Assembly: GCA_006738865.1 (NCBI GenBank)
Contig: AP019701.1
Span: forward strand, 1,856,001-1,920,000
Length of the DNA stretch: 64,000 bases
Reading direction: 5' to 3'
DNA from: Allostella sp. ATCC 35155
GTDB lineage: Bacteria; Pseudomonadota; Alphaproteobacteria; ATCC43930; Allostellaceae
Numbering within the stretch: position 1 is the stretch's first letter; the number at the start of each line of letters is the position of its first letter. The position numbers and the translations under genes were made by a program. The notes under the pieces are model-generated. The model saw only the letters and a list, made by a program, of their open reading frames with translations, did no database searches and was not told the DNA's origin. Shown piece after piece: positions 29,247-36,019 of this stretch.

Positions 29247-29672
29247 ATGCCCCGTCAAGTCTCGCCTGCGACCACGCTTTATCGCGGGTCTTCCAAGCAC
29301 AAGAACAGGCCGGCTGACGAGCAGAAGGGCACACTCTGCCCCGAATGGACCCACCAAACTCCCGCCGGAGGGTTTGCGACCGATCCATATGCTCATAACT
29401 GGGCGGCTACGAGAGCAGCTGAACTATTTGAGGGCTCAGTGGTGGATGAGTCAAGTGGCCGACGCTATGCGACGGCCGAGGGTATTGCCTTCGAGGCCAG
29501 ACCGACAGCCGACGGCACTTGGCACGGCTTCCCAATTCCCTGGGAAAGTGTACCTGCCGCTATCAAGAATGACTGGCTATGCAACGGGGCCGTTAATAGG
29601 CGCCAGACAAGACGGTACTTCCGCTTTGAAAAAAATGATATCCATTGGGCCATGACAACGGATGATCGATGA
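29247..29672 (+). CDS. island cassette gene A: uncharacterised 141-aa protein
   Basis: The start taken is the ATG of MPRQVSPATTLYRGSSKHK (GGA-type ribosome site); in-frame codons go back to 29130 but look less protein-like. The protein is soluble, with an LYRGSSKHKNRP opening, a KGTLCPEWTH motif with a lone Cys, then YAHNWAATRAAELFEGSVVDESSGRRYAT, a short beta-like stretch (WHGFPIPWESVPAAIKNDW) and a basic QTRRYFRFEK near the end. I recognise no named family. It ends in a 4-bp overlap with the next gene (ATGA), so the two are coupled and probably act together. Codon use is less G+C-rich than in the flanking genome. Confidence 0.7.
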   Translation: MPRQVSPATTLYRGSSKHKNRPADEQKGTLCPEWTHQTPAGGFATDPYAHNWAATRAAELFEGSVVDESSGRRYATAEGIAFEARPTADGTWHGFPIPWESVPAAIKNDWLCNGAVNRRQTRRYFRFEKNDIHWAMTTDDR

Positions 29673-31174
29673 CCGAATTTATTCGCTTTGGTGACCCGTC
29701 GCGATTTGAAGTCGCGATGCGTTGGGCCTCGGATTACGAGCCGCGCGTGCGACGGCCAGCACATGGCGGTTGGTCGACGGGCGAGCTACGCGTCACGGTC
29801 GGGAACCTTGTGCTGACCCGCCATGAGTTCACCGGCAACGATCGCGATGCGGTTCATTGGTACCTGTTCCCCTTTTTCGAGTGGCTGGCGACGAATTGGG
29901 TGTCGTTGCTGCATGAGGAACGCTTTGCTTGGCGGGATAATCACGCTGTACCGGCAGCTACCGCCGTGTTTATGGCGCTACGCCGACTGATCGATGCGCG
30001 TTCAGAATCGGAACAGGAAGAGTACACGGCCGTGCAAAGGTGGTGGGCCCGCCATGCCCTGCGTGCCGCGGACTCGAGCGCACTTTTTCCTGACTTAGTC
30101 ATCCGCCGCTTGGTAAACGATGTCGAGATATCTTGGACCGCCCGGCAGCCAAGCTACGCCCCGGATGGATATCGATTTATGCTGGCGCCGGGCGCGGCGA
30201 CCTTGCCCATCTCCGAGGTTGCTGCCCCCTTGTGGGAGGCCCTTGCCTGGGCAGTGAGCGCACCGCCGACTGATCTTAACGCCGATGATCGCAAATCGAT
30301 CGCCGAACTCAAACGAAAGATCGATCAGCTCCGCCTCCTGCCACTTGCGGCACTTCAGCAGGCGTATTTGCCCACCGAATTGTTCAGAAAAGTAGAGAGA
30401 GTTCGCGACAGTATCGGCCTGCATGACCATAGCATTCGCGCGACGTCGCTGCCGGCCATTACGCAGTTTGACGACGCCGTGCTGATGTTTGGGGGCGTCA
30501 GCCCAAACATCGGTGTGCAAGATACCCGCACATTGCTCAACTTGCTGGAAAATCAAATCGGTGGCCAGGATTCATTCGAATTGGCCGAGCTTGTCGATAC
30601 AACCATCGGTGCGCCATTGACCACCCCTTTCGAAGAAGGTTACGACCTAGCCGAAGAGCTCCTCGACGATTTGGATTTAGCTGACGGAACGACGGTCGTC
30701 GACATGCGCGCCCTCGTGTCGCGGTTGGGCATTCGCGTGATCGAGCAACACCTCCATACGTCAACGATACGCGGCGTTGCTATTGCTGGTACCAAGTATT
30801 ATCCGGCGATATTCGTGAACTTGACCAGCGCCTACAATGCGGAGGAGCCAGGACGACGCTTCACCTTGGCGCATGAGTTTTTTCATATTCTTTATGATCG
30901 TAAACGAGCCAGACGCATTACGCATTCGAGTGGGCCTTGGGCGCCTCCAGGCATTGAAAAGCGTGCGAACGCTTTTGCGGCCATGCTTCTGATGCCACGC
31001 CATCTGGTCCGGAACTTCTTGCCGCATGACGACCTCAGTCGCGACAGTCTCTTTGATATGGCAACCGCGATAGAAGTTGGAGCGACGGCCTTGCTTGAAC
31101 ATCTCTTTAACATAGGCGTTATCGACGAATTCAAACGCGACGAACTCCGGGCAGCGCTGGAGACCTCAGTCTGA
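29669..31174 (+). CDS. island cassette gene B: large protein with C-terminal ImmA/IrrE-type zinc metallopeptidase
   Basis: A 501-residue protein coupled to the preceding gene. Residues 1-300 are an unrecognised, Trp-rich region (WYLFPFFEWLATNWVSLLHEERFAW near the start; ALWEALAWAVSAPPTDLNADDR mid-way). From about 315 (TPFEEGYDLAEELLDDL) comes an ImmA/IrrE (COG2856) module: DMRALVSRLGIRVIEQHL, AIFVNLTSAYNAEEPGRRFTLA, HEFFH at 402-406 with two zinc His and catalytic Glu, then EKRANAFAAMLLMPRHLV with the third ligand Glu near 430. ImmA-type peptidases cleave repressors or antitoxins; the large N-terminal region may sense a signal or bind a partner. A defence or stress-response role is inference. 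Confidence 0.82.
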   Translation: MTEFIRFGDPSRFEVAMRWASDYEPRVRRPAHGGWSTGELRVTVGNLVLTRHEFTGNDRDAVHWYLFPFFEWLATNWVSLLHEERFAWRDNHAVPAATAVFMALRRLIDARSESEQEEYTAVQRWWARHALRAADSSALFPDLVIRRLVNDVEISWTARQPSYAPDGYRFMLAPGAATLPISEVAAPLWEALAWAVSAPPTDLNADDRKSIAELKRKIDQLRLLPLAALQQAYLPTELFRKVERVRDSIGLHDHSIRATSLPAITQFDDAVLMFGGVSPNIGVQDTRTLLNLLENQIGGQDSFELAELVDTTIGAPLTTPFEEGYDLAEELLDDLDLADGTTVVDMRALVSRLGIRVIEQHLHTSTIRGVAIAGTKYYPAIFVNLTSAYNAEEPGRRFTLAHEFFHILYDRKRARRITHSSGPWAPPGIEKRANAFAAMLLMPRHLVRNFLPHDDLSRDSLFDMATAIEVGATALLEHLFNIGVIDEFKRDELRAALETSV

Positions 31175-31482
31175 CAGAGCCTGTTGCACAGTTCTGCTCT
31201 TGGCCCCTCAACGATGTGGAGCGTTTCGTCGATGCGCGTCGTGCTCATATAAGGATGGGACTTGACGGTAGTTTTCTAATCATATTGCCGTCACTCGTGC
31301 GATGTCATTTTCAAGAACTCGATCGATTGATAGCGATAGTCTGTGAAACCGGAAGGAAAAAATTCAGCCAATTTGTGGCGCGATTTCAAGAGCCTAACTT
31401 TTTGACGATGTTACTGCAGGAAGATTTCAGTCATGCGTAGAAAGTGGCACGCATTTGCAACGACTTATATAATAGGGAAATA
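31175..31482. other. non-coding right end of the island
   Basis: About 310 bp of A+T-rich sequence between the peptidase gene and the right repeat. It contains TGACGGTAGT at 31263-31272, the exact reverse complement of the 10-mer at 29025-29034 near the left end. A 74-codon open frame starting at GTG 31216 has no ribosome site and no recognisable features, so it is not called as a gene. A TATAAT-like stretch lies near 31467-31473. Confidence 0.45.
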
Positions 31483-31497
31483 ATCGAGTGGGAGTGA
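31483..31497. repeat. att-like direct repeat, right copy
   Basis: ATCGAGTGGGAGTGA, identical to the end of guaA 2,705 bp upstream. Here it is not part of a gene. High-G+C sequence resumes shortly after it. Confidence 0.8.
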
Positions 31498-31539
31498 TTT
31501 CTACCATCCGAGCGCAGGAAGGACTTCGCCGGTTTTCGA

Positions 31540-31962
31540 TCAGTTCGTCGCAGTCCAGGGATCGATCACCGTGAGGCCTGCGGAAATGAACGCGCTCGTG
31601 TCGCGAGACGCCACAGCGAATCCGTGGAAGGCGGCGATCGCGGCGATGTAGCCGTCCGGCGTGGGGAAGCCCTTTCCGGTCAGGCGGGCCTTGACGGCGA
31701 GATCGGCATAGCGCCGCGCGGCAGCAGTATCGAAGGGCAGGATGCGGGCTGCGAACAGATTGAGTACGTCATCGAGTGCGGCGGCCAGGGTGTGTTTGCG
31801 TTTACCCTCCGGCAAAGCACCGACGCCGAACAGCAGTTCGGCCACCGTGATGCTCGAGAGGAACAACGTGTCGGCCGCCTGGGCGTCGAGCCACTCACGC
31901 ACCCGAGGATGCGGCTCGCGCGTCATCGCTTCCGAGACGACGTTGGTGTCGAGCAGGATCAT
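31540..31962 (-). CDS. fitB: PIN-domain ribonuclease toxin, FitB/VapC family
   Basis: A 140-residue PIN protein. It opens MILLDTNVVSEAMTREPHPRVREWLDAQ (first acidic residue Asp5) and has SSITVAELLFGVGALPEGKRKH with the second acidic site, FDTAAARRYADLA with the third, and TPDGYIAAIAAFHGFAVASRDTSAF with the last acidic cluster. Order and wording match gonococcal FitB closely. Such toxins cleave RNA and are held inactive by a cognate FitA-like antitoxin, encoded immediately upstream with a 4-bp overlap. It starts 43 bp beyond the right repeat of the guaA island, so it appears to be outside the island. Confidence 0.9.
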   Translation of the reverse strand: MILLDTNVVSEAMTREPHPRVREWLDAQAADTLFLSSITVAELLFGVGALPEGKRKHTLAAALDDVLNLFAARILPFDTAAARRYADLAVKARLTGKGFPTPDGYIAAIAAFHGFAVASRDTSAFISAGLTVIDPWTATN

Positions 31963-32213
31963 TCAAAGCGCATCGGCTCGGCGGGGCGCGTATCGCGAGT
32001 CTGTTCGAGAGCCTCGATATCGGCCCTGGTGATATCGTACTTCTGTCCGATCTTCGACAGAGCGGTGCCGAGCCGAAGCCGACCCTCGGGACGTACGGCG
32101 GCCTCGAGGATGGCGCGCATCTCGGCTTCGGTGCTGCGGTTGTGCTGCGCGGCGCGAACCTTCAAGGCGCGATGCGCCTCCTCGGAGAGATTGCGGATGG
32201 TGACGGCGGCCAT
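31959..32213 (-). CDS. fitA: FitA-like ribbon-helix-helix antitoxin
   Basis: An 84-residue protein. The N-terminal 40 residues are a ribbon-helix-helix DNA-binding domain (AVTIRNLSEEAHRALKVRAAQHNRSTEAEMRAILEAAV). The C-terminal part (RLRLGTALSKIGQKYDITRADIEALEQ) should wrap into the toxin active site. It is the first gene of the pair, overlaps fitB by 4 bp, and is expected to repress its own promoter together with the toxin. Confidence 0.9.
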   Translation of the reverse strand: MAAVTIRNLSEEAHRALKVRAAQHNRSTEAEMRAILEAAVRPEGRLRLGTALSKIGQKYDITRADIEALEQTRDTRPAEPMRFE

Positions 32214-32241
32214 GATGGCACTTCCCGAAAATCGACTGCGT

Positions 32242-32268
32242 TGATATCAGGATGTGCAATCTGATTGC
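32242..32268. promoter_or_regulatory. candidate FitAB operator palindromes
   Basis: Two perfect short palindromes lie 29-55 bp upstream of the fitA start: TGATATCA (32242-32249) and GCAATCTGATTGC (32256-32268, 6-bp arms, one central base). FitAB and other RHH antitoxin pairs bind inverted repeats here to autoregulate. The assignment is by position only. Confidence 0.4.
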
Positions 32269-32308
32269 GAAATTCAAGGCAGGCTGACGCGCTCGGACCA
32301 GAAGCAGG

Positions 32309-32336
32309 CGGGCGGCGGCGATTGCGCCGCCGCCCG
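32309..32336 (-). terminator. intrinsic terminator-like hairpin after the alpha/beta hydrolase gene
   Basis: A perfect 12-bp stem (CGGGCGGCGGCG with its complement) and an ATTG loop lie 34 bp after the stop of the hydrolase gene on the minus strand. The U tract is weak (CTGCTTCTGG). The hairpin separates that gene from fitAB. Confidence 0.6.
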
Positions 32337-32369
32337 TGTCGAGCTCCTCGTTCGATGCGGCCTTCCCGC

Positions 32370-33200
32370 TCACCCCTCGATGAACGCCAGCAGGTCGGCA
32401 TTGATTCGGTCGGGGTGGGTGGCGAAGAGGCCGTGGGAGAGGCCGGGATAGGTCTTCAGCGTGCCGTTCGGCAGCAGCTTGATCGCCTGCCGGGCGGAGG
32501 CGTCGATCGGCACGACCTGGTCGTCCTCGCCATGCATCAGCAGCACGGGCTGGGACACCGCCTTCAGGTCTTCGGTGAAGTCGGTTTCCGAGAAGGCGGC
32601 GATGCAGTCGTAATGGGCCTTGGCGCCGCCCATCATGCCCTGGCGCCACCAGTTGCGGATCAGCCCCTCGCTGACCTCGGCGCCCGGGCGGTTGAAGCCG
32701 TAGAAGGGGCCGCTCGGGATATCGAGGAAGAACTGGGCGCGGTTGCGGGCCAGCGCCTCGCGGAACCCGTCGAAGACCGCCTTCGGCAGGCCGCCCGGAT
32801 ACTGCGCCGTCTGGACCATGATCGGCGGCACGGCGCCGATCAGCACGGCCTTGGCGACGCGGCCGGGCTCGCTGCGGGCGACATAGCGGATCGCCTCGCC
32901 GCCACCGGTCGAGTGGCCGACATGGACCGCGCCCTCGAGGTCGAGTTCCGCCACCAGCGCCGCGACGTCGGCGGCATAGGTGTCCATCTCGTTGCCGGAA
33001 TCGGTCTGGTCTGAGCGCCCATGGCCGCGCCGGTCATGGGCGAGGACGCGAAAGCCCCGGTCGAGGAAGAAGAGCATCTGGTTGTCCCAGTCGTCGGCGC
33101 TGAGCGGCCAGCCGTGATGGAACAGGATGGGTCGGGCGTCGCGCGGGCCCCAGTCCTTGTAGAAGATGCGCGTGCCGTCCTGCGTCGCAAACATCGCCAT
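32370..33200 (-). CDS. alpha/beta hydrolase, non-heme chloroperoxidase/esterase type
   Basis: A 276-residue alpha/beta hydrolase of the usual length for cofactor-free haloperoxidases. It opens FATQDGTRIFYKDWGPRDARPILFHHGWPLSADDWDNQ with the HGWP oxyanion motif. The nucleophile elbow is VGHSTGG, the acid residue is in LLMHGEDDQVVP, and the catalytic His is in YPGLSHGLF. RVLAHDRRGHGRSDQ is also typical. The enzyme is probably an esterase or lactonase in vivo; halogenation with peroxide is a side activity of this family. The ATG at 33200 has a GGAAAGGGGA region upstream. It has its own terminator. Confidence 0.9.
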   Translation of the reverse strand: MAMFATQDGTRIFYKDWGPRDARPILFHHGWPLSADDWDNQMLFFLDRGFRVLAHDRRGHGRSDQTDSGNEMDTYAADVAALVAELDLEGAVHVGHSTGGGEAIRYVARSEPGRVAKAVLIGAVPPIMVQTAQYPGGLPKAVFDGFREALARNRAQFFLDIPSGPFYGFNRPGAEVSEGLIRNWWRQGMMGGAKAHYDCIAAFSETDFTEDLKAVSQPVLLMHGEDDQVVPIDASARQAIKLLPNGTLKTYPGLSHGLFATHPDRINADLLAFIEG

Positions 33201-33386
33201 GGTTGATTCCCCTTTCCTGAATTTGCCGGATCGATGGGTTTGCTTGGCGGTGGGCGCATCCCGGCCGCCACGATCATAGTGGAGCGGCCGCTTACAGCAG
33301 CTTCGTTACGGAACCATTTCGGTTGTCTTTGCCGATTTTTCGAAGCCGGACATCGCGATGCCGTCGCCGGGCGCGCCGCCGGAGAA

Positions 33387-33431
33387 GCGGGGATGGCGCG
33401 GCGAGCCGCGCGCCGCGCACGCCATCCCCGC
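33387..33431 (-). terminator. terminator-like hairpin after the isochorismatase-family gene
   Basis: A perfect 12-bp stem (GCGGGGATGGCG at 33387-33398 with 33420-33431) lies immediately downstream of the stop at 33437 on the minus strand. The loop of 21 nt is itself G+C-rich and can pair further. A short TTCTCC follows. Confidence 0.6.
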
Positions 33432-33436
33432 GCGGA

Positions 33437-34090
33437 TCAGGCCGCGGCCTTGGGCACCGGCGTGTTGAGCAGCTGCTGCTCCCAGAGATAGGCGATGCCG
33501 CTGCCGCCGGCGTGCTGCAGGATCACGTCCGTCAGCCCGCCGACGGTCTCCGCCCGCGCCCAGTCGCGCTGCCACTCCGCGGCGACCGCCAGCCAGGTCT
33601 TCATGTTGACGCCGGCCGCGATCATGCGCTGGATCGCGACCTGATGGGCCTCGACCGAAACGGCGCCCGAGGCGTCGGTGACGACCGTCACGTCCCAGCC
33701 TTCGCCCGCCGCCTGGATCGCCGGCATGGCGACGCAGACCTCGGTCCACAGGCCGGCAATGACGAGCTGCTTGCGGCCCGTCGCCTTGACCGCATCGACC
33801 ACCTTCGGGTCCTCCCAGGTGTTGATCAGCGTGCGGTCGATCACCGCCTGGCCGGGGAACACGTCGGTGATCTGCGGGAAGAGGAAGCCGCCGCGCTCGG
33901 CGACCACGGTCGTCAGGATCGTGGGCACGCCGAAGACCTTGGCGGCCTTGGCCAGGGCGGTCGTGTTGTTGACCACCATCTGCGGCTCGTGGCTGTTCAG
34001 GTTGGCGAGCTGATAGGGCTGGTGGTCGATGAGGACGAGGACCGAATCCTCGGGACGCAGCAGTGATGCAAGCCCGTTGCGAAAACTCAT
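33437..34090 (-). CDS. isochorismatase-family (YcaC-like) hydrolase
   Basis: A 217-residue cysteine hydrolase. The ATG of MSFRNGLASLLRPEDSVLVLIDHQPYQL is chosen; a longer frame to 34168 has no domain. The catalytic Asp is in LIDHQ, the Lys in the region NTWEDPKVVDAVKATGRKQLVIAG, and the nucleophile Cys in LWTEVCVAMPAIQA. The AEWQRDWARAETVGGLTDVILQHAGGSG tail is YcaC-like. YcaC-type proteins are octameric with unknown physiological substrate. It is divergent from the LysR gene across a 149-bp gap, so that regulator may control it. Confidence 0.88.
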   Translation of the reverse strand: MSFRNGLASLLRPEDSVLVLIDHQPYQLANLNSHEPQMVVNNTTALAKAAKVFGVPTILTTVVAERGGFLFPQITDVFPGQAVIDRTLINTWEDPKVVDAVKATGRKQLVIAGLWTEVCVAMPAIQAAGEGWDVTVVTDASGAVSVEAHQVAIQRMIAAGVNMKTWLAVAAEWQRDWARAETVGGLTDVILQHAGGSGIAYLWEQQLLNTPVPKAAA

Positions 34091-34239
34091 GACGGTTCCG
34101 TTCTGCGGTTGGGTGCGGCGGGTCTGCCGACAGACATGCCGGGGAGCGGCGATGCCTTGGGCCGACATCTGCCATTCCGGCCTGTGCTACGGTAGCGACG
34201 GGCTGGGCCACACTGTGTCGCGGGAACAGGAACGCCGGC

Positions 34240-35133
34240 GTGGATATCGAGGACCTGCGAATATTCGTCGAGGTGGCGGACGCCGGCGGCGTGACACCGG
34301 CTGCGCGGCGTCTTGGCCTTTCCAAGTCGATCGTCAGCCGGCGCCTCGCGCGTCTGGAAGCGGAGCTCGGGGTTCAGTTGCTGGCGCGGAATACGCGCGG
34401 CGCTGCCCTGACGGAGGCGGGCGCCACCTTTCGCGACCATGCGGCGCGGGTCTGTGCCGAGATCGATACGGCCCGGGACACGATCCTGCCCGCCGGCGCT
34501 CTGCGCGGCCGCCTGCGCATCGCAGCGCCCCTGTCCTTCGGACCGACACACCTCGCGTCCGTCTTCGCGGAGATGGCGCGCCGCCATCCCGAACTTCACA
34601 TCCACACCTGCTACACGGACCGCTATGTCGACCTGATCGCGGAGGGCTACGACTGCGGGGTCCGGTTCGGCCATCTGCCGGACTCGAACCTGATCGCGCG
34701 GCGCGTCGGCCCCCTCTACGGCAAGCTGGTCGCGAGCCCGGACTACATCGCGGCGCACGGGGCGCCGGAGGCTCCGGGCGAGATCCCCGCCCATCAGTCG
34801 GTGATGCAGGGCACGGAAACCTGGCAGTTCCTCGACGGCGAACGGGTCGTCACGATCCGGCCGCAGGGGCGCTTCAAGGCCGACAACGGCACCGCCCTGG
34901 TCACGGCCGCGCTGGCCGGGCTCGGCCTCGCCTATCTCCCGGACGGCCTCATCCGGGAGCATCTGGATTCGGGCGCGCTGGTGCCGGTGATGACGCGCCA
35001 CCCGGTCCCTCCGGCGGGCATCTTCGTCGTCCGGCCCCCGGGCCGGCACCCCGACCGCAAAGTCCGGGTGCTGACCGAGATGCTGATCGCGTGCTTCGGA
35101 AAGGGTCAACCGGTCGCGCAAGAGCCGGTCTGA
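34240..35133 (+). CDS. LysR-family transcriptional regulator
   Basis: A 297-residue LysR protein starting at GTG 34240. The winged helix-turn-helix is MDIEDLRIFVEVADAGGVTPAARRLGLSKSIVSRRLARLEAELGVQLL. The effector domain follows from about residue 88 (LRGRLRIAAPLSFGPTHLASVFAEMARRHPELHIHT), with FLDGERVVTIRPQGRFKADNGTALVTAALAGLGLAYLP near the end. It lies divergent to the isochorismatase-family gene. LysR proteins usually act on the divergent promoter, so that hydrolase is its likeliest target; this is inferred. Confidence 0.92.
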   Translation: MDIEDLRIFVEVADAGGVTPAARRLGLSKSIVSRRLARLEAELGVQLLARNTRGAALTEAGATFRDHAARVCAEIDTARDTILPAGALRGRLRIAAPLSFGPTHLASVFAEMARRHPELHIHTCYTDRYVDLIAEGYDCGVRFGHLPDSNLIARRVGPLYGKLVASPDYIAAHGAPEAPGEIPAHQSVMQGTETWQFLDGERVVTIRPQGRFKADNGTALVTAALAGLGLAYLPDGLIREHLDSGALVPVMTRHPVPPAGIFVVRPPGRHPDRKVRVLTEMLIACFGKGQPVAQEPV

Positions 35134-35175
35134 AGCGAAGAGCGTGCGATCGGCTCCGGCCGCCGCTCTCCCGGA

Positions 35176-35526
35176 TCAACTTCGCGCCGTCTGCCAATGC
35201 GGATAGGTGACGTAGGCGGTGACGGCGCCCTCGTCGTGCGAGCGGATGGCGACGGCGGCGCCCTTGGGCATGTGGACGATCTCGCCCGGCCCGGCGGTGA
35301 CGGTGCCGGCGCGGGTGGAGACCGTCAGCCGACCCTCGAGGACGATCATGACGTCGTCGACGGCGAGCGTCTCATCGAGGTGCTGGTTCGGCCCGTAGCG
35401 ACCATAGCCGATGGTGACCGGCGCGCCGTGGCGCTGGTCGACGACGTTGCCGGCGAAGATCTCGCCGTCCTGCCCCGGCGATCGCTCGAAGGATGCATCG
35501 GACACGGCGAACTTGCGAACGGTCAT
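35176..35526 (-). CDS. small cupin-domain protein
   Basis: A 116-residue single-domain cupin. The two cupin motifs are visible though degenerate: GRYGPNQHLDETLAVDDVMIVLEGRLTVS (motif 1, with one His and Glu/Asp) and PGEIVHMPKGAAVAIRSHDEGA (motif 2). The pattern is close to EutQ-like and ethanolamine-type cupins. Metal or ligand binding is likely; no enzyme activity can be assigned. It ends 42 bp from the LysR gene, converging with it. Confidence 0.8.
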   Translation of the reverse strand: MTVRKFAVSDASFERSPGQDGEIFAGNVVDQRHGAPVTIGYGRYGPNQHLDETLAVDDVMIVLEGRLTVSTRAGTVTAGPGEIVHMPKGAAVAIRSHDEGAVTAYVTYPHWQTARS

Positions 35527-35656
35527 GGGTCTCTCCCGCCTTGTTCCCTGTCTCGGACAGGCAGTCTTTCAACGGGCGAAGGCGGCGCCGGTTTCAAGGA
35601 GCAGGGGCCGACGAATGTGCCCAGCCGGCCCGGCCGGAGCGAGGGCCGGCCGGATC

Positions 35657-36010
35657 TCAGGCGGCCGGGCACATCCTCTCGACCGCCTCCAGCAGCGTCG
35701 CGCCCGATATCGGCTTCGACAGGACCGCGTGTCCGCTGATGGCCGGCGGCAGGTCGCGGGTGCCATGGCCGCTGAAGAAGGTGAAGGGGATGCCCCGCGC
35801 CTGGAGGAACTCGGCCACCGGAAAGCTCCGCTCTCCGAGCAGCTCCATGTCGAGAAGCGCGGCGTCCACGGGGTTCTGCTCGATGGTCGCGATGGCGGCC
35901 TTCACGCTGCTGCACGGCCCGACCACCGCGTGGCCGGCGGCGTGCAGGGTGGAGGCGTAATCCTCCGCGATGAGCCACTCGTCCTCGACGATCAGGATGT
36001 TGGACGGCAT
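35657..36010 (-). CDS. single-domain response regulator (receiver)
   Basis: A 117-residue receiver domain with no output domain. The acidic pair is in ILIVEDEWLIAED, the phosphoacceptor Asp in AALLDMELLGE, the Ser/Thr switch in FTFFSGHGTRD and the conserved Lys in HAVLSKPISGATLLEAVE. It lies 9 bp downstream of the CheB/CheR/HWE kinase gene on the same strand and is the natural phosphoacceptor of that kinase. Single-domain receivers paired with HWE kinases are common in alphaproteobacteria and relay or buffer phosphate. Confidence 0.92.
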   Translation of the reverse strand: MPSNILIVEDEWLIAEDYASTLHAAGHAVVGPCSSVKAAIATIEQNPVDAALLDMELLGERSFPVAEFLQARGIPFTFFSGHGTRDLPPAISGHAVLSKPISGATLLEAVERMCPAA

Positions 36011-36019
36011 TGGGGCCTC

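Larger units (their letters stand above)
28778..31497. mobile_element. putative guaA-associated mini genomic island bounded by 15-bp direct repeats
   Basis: The sequence ATCGAGTGGGAGTGA at the 3' end of guaA (28778-28792) is repeated exactly at 31483-31497, giving a unit of 2,705 bp. The 3' end of guaA is a well-documented integration site, with the GAGTGGGA core as attachment sequence. Between the repeats base composition drops and codon use is less G+C-biased than on either side. The only convincing genes are a two-gene cassette. No integrase, recombinase or mobilisation gene is visible, so the element is either a remnant or mobilised by an integrase elsewhere. The call as a mobile island is inference from repeats, site and composition. 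Confidence 0.72.

Noticed and set aside
29032-29388. A 118-codon minus-strand open frame at the left of the island
   Set aside because: It overlaps the better-supported plus-strand cassette gene, which is coupled to the ImmA/IrrE gene by an ATGA overlap.
31216-31440. A 74-codon open frame after the ImmA/IrrE gene
   Set aside because: The start is a GTG without a ribosome site and the product has no recognisable features; it may still deserve a conservation test.
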